This document shows positions 62,401 through 64,000 of a stretch of DNA of 64,000 bases, one piece after another. This stretch comes from Arcuatula senhousia (taxonomy: Eukaryota > Mollusca > Bivalvia > Mytilida > Mytilidae). The number at the start of each line of letters is the position of its first letter. Position 1 is the stretch's first letter. The stretch lies in contig OZ020305.1 of NCBI GenBank assembly GCA_963971305.1, positions 13,611,001-13,675,000 of the forward strand, written 5' to 3'. A program made the position numbers and the translations under genes. The notes below the pieces were generated by a model. The model had not been told where the DNA came from and searched no databases. It saw nothing but the letters and a program-made list of their open reading frames with translations.

Positions 62401-63660
62401 AAATATTCAGTTACTACTGTCTGTAAAGGGAAGTCTGGAGAACAGAAATTCTTAGCTTTTTTCTTCATGCTGTTGCTAGAATCTTTGAAATGTTTGCCAT
62501 TTTTATCTTTGCAAGAAAACTTAACTAAATTCACATAAAAGAGTAAAGAAATGGCTTACCTCTTAGATAAATGAAGCAAAATAACTTTGCCCCCTAGTTT
62601 TTCCATTGTAAATGGCAGCCATATTTGGGGATGCCAAATTGTCAATAATCTTTTTTTTTAGAATTTTAGAAAATCATTCAGATCACAGAGATATTTTGTG
62701 ATCAACTTGTTTTTGTTTACATCTGGGAGTGCACTTTGACGTCATATGACGTCACAATTAAAATTGACAATTTTTCCCACCATTTTTTTACAATGGGAAA
62801 TCCCCATAGGCTTGCAAATATCTGCATTTTTTAGAAATGTATTTTACTTTCTGTAAAGTTGTTATATTTTTTAACTACGTCTTTTTGATACTAATAAAAT
62901 TATGTAAACAAATTAAAGCAAAATTATTTAAGAAATTTTTTTTTTTGATTTTTCCATTCTCCAGACTACTCTTTACAGACAGTAATATTGACATTGAACA
63001 AATTGAATATGCTTTACTTTGGATACATGGTGGTGTTGTGTCATAAATTCATGGTTCTTTGATGTACATATGCACATAATCATATGAACTGTTTGTCTTA
63101 GATTTTCCTTGACCATGAATATAGCGAAAATAACTACTTTTACAGTATTCTGTTTCAGATAGTGATTGGTCAGTCATTACGTTGCATGTCCTGTATAGAT
63201 CTCTTTACTAAAGATAAAAGGTAAAAGCAAATATCTCTTATGTTAATGTAGATATGCAGTATATAAAACAACTCATGTATTTTAATAAAAATGTTTTGGC
63301 TTTCATTGCCCATTAAAAGAGATTCTTCATTTATATACAAGTATGTAAAAAATTACAAATGCAATTTTAATTTTCACAAGTACATTATCAAAAATATAAA
63401 AAGATCGGCCCTGCTTCATGCAAAAATTTTAAAAATGGCCTGATAAGCAACAATTTTTTATAAGAAAGCAAGGAAAAATTAAAAAAAGATCCTCCCTGCC
63501 TCATCAAAAAATTTGAAAAATGGCCCGATGAAGCTAATGATTTTTTTTACATGGGCTTTATTACAAAATATGTAGAACAAAAGCAAAATACAGAAAATTA
63601 CAAAATAGTATTAAATTATTTCTTTTTCAGTGAAGAAAATTTTGAAATGAAGTCTTGTCA
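23383..63660 (+). CDS. ANAPC4: Anaphase-promoting complex subunit 4 (21 coding exons, 3' end outside window)
   Basis: APC4 is a platform subunit of the anaphase-promoting complex/cyclosome, the E3 ubiquitin ligase that marks cyclins and securin for destruction. Coding exons: 23383-23499, 24119-24218, 25431-25638, 26261-26293, 27621-27665, 29200-29305, 30207-30314, 38320-38403, 40282-40377, 43807-43868, 44604-44646, 49373-49449, 50464-50616, 51176-51231, 56588-56634, 57659-57724, 58471-58539, 59531-59618, 62185-62282, 63159-63220, 63631-63660. All have GT/AG borders and agreeing phases, giving about 582 residues of a roughly 800-residue family. Residues 1-240 fit WD40 blades (LMLWSPKFDLVALSN; LAWRPDGK; GRINLYDIE). 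Residues about 265-430 fit the helical bundle (SESWEDILMEMDSKLLKFAQ; ALLYHLSELRGM; EAVTAVGSFVL; SIKNFKAFFCWLYV). Then come MTQHDINFVAQFLTDNF, LEKVGQYLKKED and VIGQSLRCMSCIDLF, as in vertebrate APC4. Several introns are almost entirely mobile elements. Confidence 0.95.
23500..24118. other. ANAPC4 intron 1, no feature recognised
   Basis: AT-rich intron; no repeat or RNA gene seen. Confidence 0.7.
24119..24218 (+). CDS. ANAPC4: ANAPC4 exon 2 (residues 40-73)
   Basis: Acceptor TTCTTTAG and donor GTTTTT. Encodes VVLHRLSWQKVWSVAPPGDD and VTSLAWRPDGK, the WD40 blade conserved in APC4. Ends in phase 1. Confidence 0.93.
24219..25430. other. ANAPC4 intron 2, no feature recognised
   Basis: AT-rich intron. 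Short open frames here lack support. Confidence 0.7.
25431..25638 (+). CDS. ANAPC4: ANAPC4 exon 3 (residues 73-142)
   Basis: Acceptor TATTTTTCAG and donor GTATTG. Encodes LAVSYTSGRINLYDIENTEI, then SGEITSMNWINQ and an acidic loop ending SQFLPKLLPLSK. Ends in phase 2. Confidence 0.94.
25639..26260. other. ANAPC4 intron 3, no intact feature
   Basis: A short stretch near 25955-25985 (ATTAGTACCCACAAC) may be a remnant of the 9748-9970 MITE family. Confidence 0.5.
26261..26293 (+). CDS. ANAPC4: ANAPC4 micro-exon 4 (33 bp)
   Basis: Acceptor TATTTTTAG and donor GTAAGT. Encodes YSPLNTKGTA, matching the loop after LPK in vertebrate APC4. Phase 2 in and out. Confidence 0.85.
26427..27144 (+). mobile_element. 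Helentron-like element, family 4, plus orientation
   Basis: The 5' TGTCTCGCCTGC and the 3' GGCAGGCGAGACA are inverted partners. The tail CTTTAGTGTTAACTCTTGTT closes the element. A GGCGGCGGCG stretch follows the 5' end, then about three 175-180-bp monomers like those at 15960-16470 but inverted. No coding capacity. It lies in ANAPC4 intron 4. Confidence 0.87.
27621..27665 (+). CDS. ANAPC4: ANAPC4 exon 5 (45 bp, charged loop)
   Basis: Acceptor TTTCCTTTAG and donor GTAAGT. Encodes SEENVEDSKKLKDQK, a charged loop; vertebrate APC4 also has SEEN here. Phase 2 in and out. Confidence 0.87.
27854..28410 (-). repeat. Two tandem copies of a 283-bp mussel-type repeat
   Basis: 27854-28136 and 28137-28410 align throughout at high identity (for example both hold CAGCAGTCTTCAACA and GACAGAGACAAAC). 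A fragment of the same family is at 14095-14200. The following GGACAGCCACATATAAAGTG and GCGGGGCCCAAC phrases are of a kind I associate with mytilid repeats. The orientation sign is arbitrary. Confidence 0.85.
28411..29199. other. ANAPC4 intron 5, right part
   Basis: Continues the flank of the tandem repeat to about 28480. Beyond this nothing was recognised. Confidence 0.5.
29200..29305 (+). CDS. ANAPC4: ANAPC4 exon 6 (residues 168-203)
   Basis: Acceptor TTTTGTCAG. Encodes LNLLIASCGRKDIHMFAYGV, a WD40 blade. Donor GTAGGT at 29306 is chosen over GTATTT four bases on because only it keeps the next exon in frame. A TTAA MITE starts about 36 bp downstream. Confidence 0.88.
29338..29735 (+). mobile_element. 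390-bp MITE with TTAA target duplication
   Basis: TTAA lies at 29338-29341 and 29732-29735. The element 29342-29731 has tips GGATGCTCGCT / AGCGAACATCC. It is the inverse of 22447-22836. TTAA targets are known for piggyBac and Kolobok groups; no protein is present to decide. It lies in ANAPC4 intron 6. Confidence 0.9.
29745..30060 (+). repeat. Degenerate element fragment (related to 37715-37930 and 44712-44942)
   Basis: Shares AACAGTTTTCTCAGCAACTA, GATATTTGGTATACAGCAT and GGGTCCCAAAACGTGGGATT-type phrases with the two other fragments. It lies just upstream of exon 7. Confidence 0.6.
30207..30314 (+). CDS. ANAPC4: ANAPC4 exon 7 (residues 204-239)
   Basis: Acceptor ATTTGTAG and donor GTAAGC. 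Encodes VYTASVSQDLRCLVLVAEVS, matching the LSSDLKSLSVVTEVS block of vertebrate APC4. Phase 0 in and out. Confidence 0.9.
30414..32112 (+). mobile_element. Helentron-like element, family 2 (TACGACCGCAA ends), copy A
   Basis: The 5' ends TACGGCCGCAA (30414) and TACGACCGCAA (30808) each fold with a following TTTGCGG. A GTCGTCGTC microsatellite follows at about 30850-30880. Then come monomers with CCACAATAACTTTAGTT, GATTGCTATGAAATTT and GGGGTCCCCC. The 3' end is TTGCGGTTGTATCATGCTGC, the inverse partner, followed by hairpin GCTGCGCTCCGCGAAGC and a T run. Two 5' ends imply a nested or partly duplicated copy. Frames in it are artefacts. Confidence 0.83.
32371..33418 (+). mobile_element. Helentron-like element, family 1 (AGCTCACCTG ends), copy 1
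   Basis: 5' AGCTCACCTGACCCGAAGGG folds with a following TGTGAGCT. It is followed by the GTCCGTCGTCTGTCCGTCCG microsatellite, then about 500-bp monomers (AAACTTGGTA, AAAACATGGCCGC, GGAGTTATTGCCC, ATATCTTGAAAACTATACAA). The 3' end is CAGGTGAGTGATTCAGG, then hairpin GGCTCCTAGGAGCC and CTCTTG. It is inserted in a T run of a family-3 monomer without a target duplication. Confidence 0.88.
33903..34950 (+). mobile_element. Helentron-like element, family 1, copy 2 (duplicate of copy 1)
   Basis: Essentially identical to 32371-33418 at an offset of 1,532 bp. It arose by tandem duplication, not by a new insertion. Confidence 0.9.
35505..36404 (+). repeat. 3' part of a family-2 element
   Basis: Matches 31185-32112 (CCACCATAACTTTGGTCCTA onward) and ends in TTGCAGTCGTATCATGCTGC and GCTTTTTATT. 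It is the distal remainder of the element interrupted by family 3, or a tandem copy of its 3' half. Confidence 0.82.
36607..37711 (+). mobile_element. Helentron-like element, family 1 variant (AGCTCACCTTGCC ends)
   Basis: The 5' AGCTCACCTTGCCAAAGGCA folds with ATGTGAGCT. The 3' is CAAGGTGAGCGATTCAGG, then GGCTCCTGGGAGCC and CTCTAG. Compensating changes keep the subterminal pair complementary (CACCTTG / CAAGGTG). The microsatellite is reduced. About two 500-bp monomers. Confidence 0.88.
37715..37930 (+). repeat. Degenerate element fragment
   Basis: Shares CAGTTTTCTCAGCAACTATT and GATATTTGGTACACAGCATC with 29820-29890 and 44800-44830. Confidence 0.6.
37931..38267 (+). mobile_element. Helentron-like element, family 4, degenerate short copy
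   Basis: Begins TGTCTGGCCTGC and ends CAGGTTAGACATACTTTTAG then CACTCTTGTTT, a decayed version of the family-4 tail. It lies just upstream of ANAPC4 exon 8. Confidence 0.75.
38320..38403 (+). CDS. ANAPC4: ANAPC4 exon 8 (residues 240-267)
   Basis: Acceptor ATATTTTAG and donor GTAAGT. Encodes FNTSLVASRDKELRMLAIKC and GQVASLIA, the entry to the helical bundle. It lies after an 8-kb intron made mostly of nested mobile elements. Confidence 0.9.
38404..38716. other. ANAPC4 intron 8, left part
   Basis: No feature recognised. Confidence 0.6.
38717..39986 (+). mobile_element. Helentron-like element, family 4 subtype with ~190-bp monomers
   Basis: Begins TGTCTCGCCTGCGA and folds with GCGGAAGCGAGACA. 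It ends GCAGGCCTGACATACTTTAG then TGTTAATGCTTGTC. Six or so monomers carry TCTTTGTAAGACTTTTG, ATAGCTAGGCATCTGATATT, TGGTATACAGACAGTTCAGG and GTGACTCTGTGAACTTAG. Non-coding. Confidence 0.85.
39987..40281. other. ANAPC4 intron 8, right part
   Basis: Poly-A and poly-T runs; no other feature recognised. Confidence 0.5.
40282..40377 (+). CDS. ANAPC4: ANAPC4 exon 9 (residues 268-299)
   Basis: Acceptor TTTTTTCAG and donor GTCAGA. Encodes YLQLTVQQMSESWEDILMEM and DSKLLKFAQEKK, highly similar to the SLTCMCEAWEEILMQMDSRL region of vertebrate APC4. Confidence 0.94.
40855..43138. mobile_element. Harbinger-like MITE (GGGCTGTTCC ends, TTA duplication) with inserted family-1 element
   Basis: The left tip GGGCTGTTCCAGAATTAATC starts at 40858. 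The inverted right tip, TTAATTCTGGAACAGCCC, ends at 43135. TTA lies just outside both ends. A subterminal GGGGGGTCAGGAGG / CCTCCCGACCCCCC pair is also inverted. GGGCTGTTCC tips and TTA targets are typical of the PIF/Harbinger group (inference). The inside is interrupted by a minus-strand family-1 element and about 0.5 kb of unassigned DNA (40930-41400). Confidence 0.75.
41436..43088 (-). mobile_element. Helentron-like element, family 1 variant, minus orientation
   Basis: On the minus strand it begins AGCTCACCTTGCCGAAGGCA, with a microsatellite of CGTCCGTCGTCC type. It carries about three monomers and ends CAAGGTGAGCGATTCAGG, GGCTCCTGGGAGCC, CTCTAG. Two adjacent 500-bp monomers (about 41960-42460 and 42460-42960) are nearly identical, which gives twin 94-codon frames. 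Those frames are not genes. Confidence 0.9.
43169..43720. mobile_element. 552-bp MITE (GGTAGATGGGGTGTCT ends)
   Basis: 16-bp perfect inverted tips at 43169-43184 and 43705-43720. The left flank is TTAA and the right flank GTAA, so a TTAA duplication with one change is possible. Two internal segments share CTGGTGAACTTT. A 106-codon frame inside has no recognisable motif. It lies in ANAPC4 intron 9, about 86 bp before exon 10. Confidence 0.85.
43807..43868 (+). CDS. ANAPC4: ANAPC4 exon 10 (residues 300-320)
   Basis: Acceptor TTGTAG and donor GTGAGT. Encodes CSGTVSNDFLELLLFGIP, matching the DEFMHLLLWGKAS helix. Ends in phase 2. Confidence 0.9.
43869..44603. other. ANAPC4 intron 10
   Basis: Bases about 43915-43975 (AAAGTCCCCCAAGGGACCTC, CCACCACCTAT) look like a remnant of the Harbinger-like MITE arm. 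Otherwise nothing was recognised. Confidence 0.5.
44604..44646 (+). CDS. ANAPC4: ANAPC4 exon 11 (43 bp)
   Basis: Acceptor ATTTACAG and donor GTAGGT. Encodes MELKTFLLHELTDK, equivalent to AELQTLLMNQLTVK. Phase 2 in, 0 out. Confidence 0.92.
44712..44942 (+). mobile_element. 5' part of another Helentron-like element (family 6)
   Basis: Starts after a T run with GTCCCAAGCTGCAACGTGGA and GCAGGGAC, which fold back, then GGCGTCCGTCCGTCAC (GTCY-type stretch). Its body matches the fragments at 29745 and 37715. Its 3' part is missing; a family-2 element starts exactly where it stops. Confidence 0.65.
44943..46212 (+). mobile_element. Helentron-like element, family 2, copy B (complete)
   Basis: The 5' TATACGACCGCAA folds with TTGCGATCGTATA. 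A GTCGTCGTC microsatellite follows at about 44988-45030. Two monomers carry GTAGAATG, GGGCCAAAAAGGGCTAAAAC and CTTTTTTATTTGTGGTC. The 3' end is GTTGCGGTCGTATCATGCTG, then hairpin GCTGCGCTCGGCGTAGC and TTTTTATT. It lies in ANAPC4 intron 11. Confidence 0.9.
46213..46896 (+). mobile_element. Helentron-like element, family 5 (GGGGGTAT end), copy 1
   Basis: Starts directly at the 3' end of the family-2 copy. It ends GCAGGGGTATCATTTTGTGA, then TCTCTCGCAGTATTCCTTG. The body has AAACTGCTTGGTGGATTTT and GGGGAGATAATT phrases shared with 58907-59336. Confidence 0.78.
46897..47481. other. ANAPC4 intron 11, middle part
   Basis: Phrases AGGGGCGATAAGGCCTGTTT (about 47080) and, inverted, TTAGGGCCTTATCGCCCCTA (about 49185) flank the family-1 element at 47482-49047. 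They look like the two arms of an older foldback element of about 2.1 kb that it entered. Confidence 0.65.
47482..49047 (+). mobile_element. Helentron-like element, family 1, copy with three monomers
   Basis: 5' AGCTCACCTGGACCGAAGGT folds with CCATGTGAGCT, followed by a long GTCGTC run (47530-47580). Three roughly 500-bp monomers, then CAGGTGAGCGATTCAGG, GGCTTCTGGGAGCC, CTCTTG. Open frames of 105-130 codons are artefacts. Confidence 0.9.
49048..49372. other. ANAPC4 intron 11, right end
   Basis: Holds the right arm (about 49130-49215) of the foldback element noted for 46897-47481. Nothing else was recognised. Confidence 0.6.
49373..49449 (+). CDS. ANAPC4: ANAPC4 exon 12 (residues 335-360)
   Basis: Acceptor TAATTTTCAG and donor GTAAGT. 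Encodes GLKKLGISIETSYTNIQKLV and INHLQ, near-identical to vertebrate APC4. Ends in phase 2. Confidence 0.95.
49450..50463. other. ANAPC4 intron 12
   Basis: Inverted segments about 49866-49945 and 50139-50236 (GCGCATTTAAGGCAGAACAT / TATTCTACCTTAAATGCGC; CATAAAACTCTTTCC / GGAAAGAGTTTTATGGCC) form a foldback of about 370 bp. It is probably a MITE. The centre has a second palindromic block (GGGACGAAATC ... TTTTGTCCCTAAATC). Confidence 0.65.
49866..50236. mobile_element. Foldback MITE in ANAPC4 intron 12
   Basis: The left arm holds GCGCATTTAAGGCAGAACAT, GACTGTATTTGGCCATAAAA and CTCTTTCC. The right arm holds their inverses (GGAAAGAGTTTTATGGCC, GAATACAGTCATATTCTACC, TTAAATGCGC). Arms are about 80 bp with scattered mismatches. 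Confidence 0.75.
50464..50616 (+). CDS. ANAPC4: ANAPC4 exon 13 (residues 360-411)
   Basis: Acceptor GATTGTAG and donor GTAAGT. Encodes ALLYHLSELRGMSQWFDRFG and YIQEAVTAVGSFVLKTSELQ. A decayed partial copy lies 155 bp downstream. Confidence 0.95.
50617..50771 (+). pseudogene. Decayed tandem partial copy of ANAPC4 exon 13 with donor
   Basis: Bases about 50702-50777 repeat the last 70 bp of exon 13 and its GTAAGT donor, with about two mismatches. Going 5' the match weakens to about 50660. Read in the parental frame, the copy has a TGA within its upstream part. The nearest usable acceptor (CCAG at about 50694) would shift the frame relative to exon 13. It is therefore probably not a functional alternative exon, although the donor remains intact. 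Confidence 0.85.
50870..51010. repeat. SINE/LINE-tail-like fragment
   Basis: ACTTATATAGCGCCCTATAT and CTAAAGCGCTGTACAATACT resemble a motif pair seen in many invertebrate SINE/LINE tails. No target duplication was identified. Confidence 0.35.
51176..51231 (+). CDS. ANAPC4: ANAPC4 exon 14 (residues 411-430)
   Basis: Acceptor TATTTTCAG and donor GTAAGG. Encodes VIDESIKNFKAFFCWLYV, matching VIDSSMKNFKAFFRWLYV. Ends in phase 1. Confidence 0.95.
51232..52071. other. ANAPC4 intron 14, left part, with old repeat
   Basis: Bases about 51590-51965 (ACGTCCAACGACAGCTACAA, CAAGAGTGAACTTAGGTGCT, GGAAGAGTAAGCCGTTCCTG) look like a dispersed mussel repeat from memory; no ends were found. Confidence 0.45.
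52375..53745 (+). mobile_element. Helentron-like element, family 1 subtype with ~150-bp monomers
   Basis: 5' AGCTCACCTGGACCGAAGGT, a long GTCGTCTGTC microsatellite, then about seven 140-165-bp monomers (CTCTACAAAAGTCTCCATAG, CCCCTTATAGGGGTTACGGC, GGCCTACAGAATGAAAACTA). The 3' end is CAGGTGAGCGATTCAGG, GGCTCCTGGGAGCC, CTCTTG. Inserted in a T run of the family-2 host. Confidence 0.9.
54033..55748 (+). mobile_element. Helentron-like element, family 1 subtype with ~490-bp monomers
   Basis: 5' AGCTCACCTGACCCGAAGGG, a GTCCGTCGTCCGTCC microsatellite, three full monomers of about 490 bp and a partial one (CTTCTCTGAAACCACTGAAG, GATACTTGGTATAC, ACCAACCAACATGGCCGCC). The 3' end is CAGGTGAGCGATTCAGG, GGCTCCTGGGAGCC, CTCTAG. 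Confidence 0.9.
56588..56634 (+). CDS. ANAPC4: ANAPC4 exon 15 (47 bp)
   Basis: Acceptor TTTTTTCAG and donor GTAATA. Encodes ILQLSDEKVPPELSK, equivalent to MLRMTEDHVLPELNK. Phase 1 in, 0 out. Confidence 0.92.
56635..57562. other. ANAPC4 intron 15, left part
   Basis: Contains a poly-T run at 57072-57089 and a small foldback element at 57219-57349. Otherwise nothing was recognised. Confidence 0.55.
57210..57358. mobile_element. Small foldback element with AACTGTTAT direct repeats
   Basis: AACTGTTAT at 57210-57218 and 57350-57358 brackets 131 bp. Inside, CTCACCCTAGTTTGTGTG and ACACACCAACTAGGGTGAT are inverted. The duplication may be 8 or 9 bp, as in hAT-type insertions (inference). Confidence 0.6.
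57563..57641 (+). repeat. 5' fragment of a family-2 element next to exon 16
   Basis: TATACGACTGCCAAAAAATT, GGTATGATGCTGTTTGAC, ATCGTCTGCGTCTTTG and TGTTAACTTTA match the first 80 bp of family 2 with changes. It stops about 18 bp before the exon-16 acceptor. Confidence 0.8.
57659..57724 (+). CDS. ANAPC4: ANAPC4 exon 16 (residues 446-467)
   Basis: Acceptor CTGTTACAG and donor GTATGT. Encodes MTQHDINFVAQFLTDNFDHF. A family-2 mobile element fragment ends only about 18 bp upstream of the acceptor. Confidence 0.93.
57725..57924. other. ANAPC4 intron 16, left part
   Basis: No feature recognised. Confidence 0.6.
57925..58380 (+). mobile_element. Helentron-like element, family 4, strongly decayed copy
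   Basis: A degenerate monomer (AATGAAACTTGGTATACATA, GACTTTGACCTTGATTTT) ends in GCTAGCAGGCCAGACATTCT. The 5' end is worn to GCTGCAAAGCAGAGAGGGAC. Confidence 0.65.
58471..58539 (+). CDS. ANAPC4: ANAPC4 exon 17 (residues 468-490)
   Basis: Acceptor GATTCTAAG and donor GTAAAT. Encodes DDEDSISELTEKKSGFKLEK then VGQ, leading to the VGQYLKDED block of APC4. Confidence 0.92.
58540..58906. other. ANAPC4 intron 17, left part
   Basis: Bases about 58766-58875 (GTCCCTTTACCTGTC, AAGCTCATTTAGATCTACAA) may be a worn family-1 monomer. Nothing else. Confidence 0.4.
58907..59336 (+). mobile_element. Helentron-like element, family 5, copy 2
   Basis: 5' ATACCCCCCACAAAC follows a T run. Three short monomers share GGGGAGATAATTGGACTT and GATGTGCATGAAGAATTT. 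The 3' partner is GCTGGGGGTATCC, then hairpin TGTGAGCTCGCTCACAG and TATTACTTGTTTA. Confidence 0.82.
59531..59618 (+). CDS. ANAPC4: ANAPC4 exon 18 (residues 491-520)
   Basis: Acceptor AATTTTTCAG and donor GTAAGC. Encodes YLKKEDLHYPPHISANPWIQ and VVRSSLHIN. Ends in phase 1. Confidence 0.92.
59619..60077. other. ANAPC4 intron 18, left part
   Basis: Bases about 59690-59840 resemble a distant, worn copy of the 283-bp repeat of 27854-28410 (AACTGCCAATAGCTTTCAAT, CATCTTGCAGTTGACTGA). A (TTTTTG)n run lies near 59869-59891. Confidence 0.5.
60078..61903 (+). mobile_element. Helentron-like element, family 1 subtype, ~490-bp monomers
   Basis: 5' AGCTCACCTGACCCGAAGGG, a CGTCCGTCGTCCGTCC microsatellite, and three monomers plus a partial fourth, closely related to 54033-55748. 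Monomers 1 and 3 (about 977 bp apart) are most alike, suggesting a two-monomer duplication. The 3' end is CAGGTGAGCGATTCAGG, GGCTCCTGGGAGCC, CTCTAG. A foreign terminus is embedded at about 61620-61655. Confidence 0.9.
61618..61656 (+). repeat. Foreign element terminus embedded in family 1
   Basis: TATCCCCCCGCGACGACATG and TCGGGGGGGCATTAAG interrupt the last monomer. They form a hairpin of the same layout as the 5' ends of the other families (C-rich subterminal motif, fold-back G-rich partner). Confidence 0.65.
61930..62150 (+). repeat. Body fragment of a family-5 element
   Basis: TAAACTGCTAGATGGATTTT, GTATAGGAAGAATTTTTATA and ATCATTCAGGGAAGATAATT match family-5 monomers. Both ends are missing. 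It ends about 35 bp before exon 19. Confidence 0.7.
62185..62282 (+). CDS. ANAPC4: ANAPC4 exon 19 (residues 520-552)
   Basis: Acceptor CTTTTTCAG and donor GTAAGT. Encodes SEIVYPVKSSSSLVQLQETV and EDVIKSALTQPS, equivalent to the SLHFVKRRMENIIDQCLQKP region. Confidence 0.9.
62283..63158. other. ANAPC4 intron 19
   Basis: TGACGTCATATGACGTCA at about 62739-62756 is a near-palindrome with two CRE-like TGACGTCA cores. Inverted T-rich segments around it (CCCATTGTAAATGGCAGCC-like / CAATGGGAAATCCCC) hint at an old foldback. No RNA gene seen. Confidence 0.45.
63159..63220 (+). CDS. ANAPC4: ANAPC4 exon 20 (residues 553-573)
   Basis: Acceptor TGTTTCAG and donor GTAAAA. Encodes IVIGQSLRCMSCIDLFTKDK, matching VIGKSMNQAICIPLYRD. 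Ends in phase 2. Confidence 0.92.
63631..63660 (+). CDS. ANAPC4: ANAPC4 exon 21 (30 bp; gene continues beyond window)
   Basis: Acceptor TCTTTTTCAG and donor GTAAGT. Encodes SEENFEMKSC. Phase 2 in and out. Later exons are outside the window. Confidence 0.8.
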
Positions 63661-63862
63661 GTAAGTTTTTGTTGTACAGATATAAGTTATTCATTATGTT
63701 GCTAAGGGATTACTTACATAGCTCTTAAATGATTTAAACTAGTTACTGAATTTTTCAAGGTTAGGGGTTACAGCCCTTTGACCATATATTGGTAAAAAAT
63801 TTGAATTGGAGAGAAAATGACAAAAAGCTCATCAACATGCATTTATCAAACATTATAAAACT

Positions 63863-64000
63863 ACCGTATTTTCCGGTGTATAAGCCGCTATTTTTTTCCT
63901 GAAAAGTTTTGGGTGCGGTTTATACTCCGGTGCGCTTAGTGTGTGTATTTTTTAAAAGTTTTCAGGTGGACCAGTGTGAAAACATCGATGTTTTCAAGCA
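63863..64000. mobile_element. Left end of a DNA transposon cut by the window edge
   Basis: ACCGTATTTTCCGGTGTATA and AGCCGC..., then GCGGTTTATACTCCGGTG inverted, resemble the 'ACCGTATTTTYCGG.RTATAAGYCGC' repeat ends seen in many animal genomes. The other end is outside the window. Confidence 0.55.

Overview
This is an AT-rich, intron-rich animal nuclear sequence. Dense bivalve-type repeats suggest a bivalve mollusc, probably mussel-like; this is inferred from repeat style, not proven. No rRNA, CRISPR, prokaryotic operon or confident tRNA was seen. Only two host genes can be supported.

Minus strand, left side: the 5' part of a RhoGAP gene recognised as ARHGAP19. Three coding exons (660-1999) join in frame and carry the arginine-finger motif. 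The rest of the GAP domain lies beyond base 1. One or two candidate first exons lie far upstream, at about 10.4 kb and 18.2 kb.

Plus strand, 23.35 kb to the right edge: ANAPC4, the APC4 scaffold subunit of the anaphase-promoting complex. I mapped 21 consecutive coding exons (about 582 residues) whose phases all agree. The C-terminal part lies beyond base 64000. The two genes are head to head; a region at 17.8-18.65 kb has paired CCAAT boxes, a CHR-like TTTGAA, an E2F-like site and two good splice donors pointing outward.

The rest is mostly mobile DNA. The ARHGAP19 side holds a complete 1,594-bp DNA transposon (6995-8588) with 68-bp inverted ends, a 5-bp target duplication and a C2H2 zinc-finger ORF. 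It also holds a foldback MITE, several old repeat fragments and a 2.2-kb element flanked by 448-bp direct repeats with an AATT target duplication (20195-22376). ANAPC4 introns hold at least five sequence-unrelated families of rolling-circle-like (Helentron/HINE-type) elements with the same end design: a 5' subterminal motif that folds into a hairpin, often a GTC-rich microsatellite, tandem monomers, the inverse of the 5' motif, then a 3' hairpin and a T-rich junction. They insert into each other, giving nests up to four levels deep (30334-36500). Harbinger-like and TTAA-type MITEs also occur. A 155-bp tandem duplication has made a decayed copy of one ANAPC4 exon.

Nearly all short open reading frames here are chance frames in repeats or introns.
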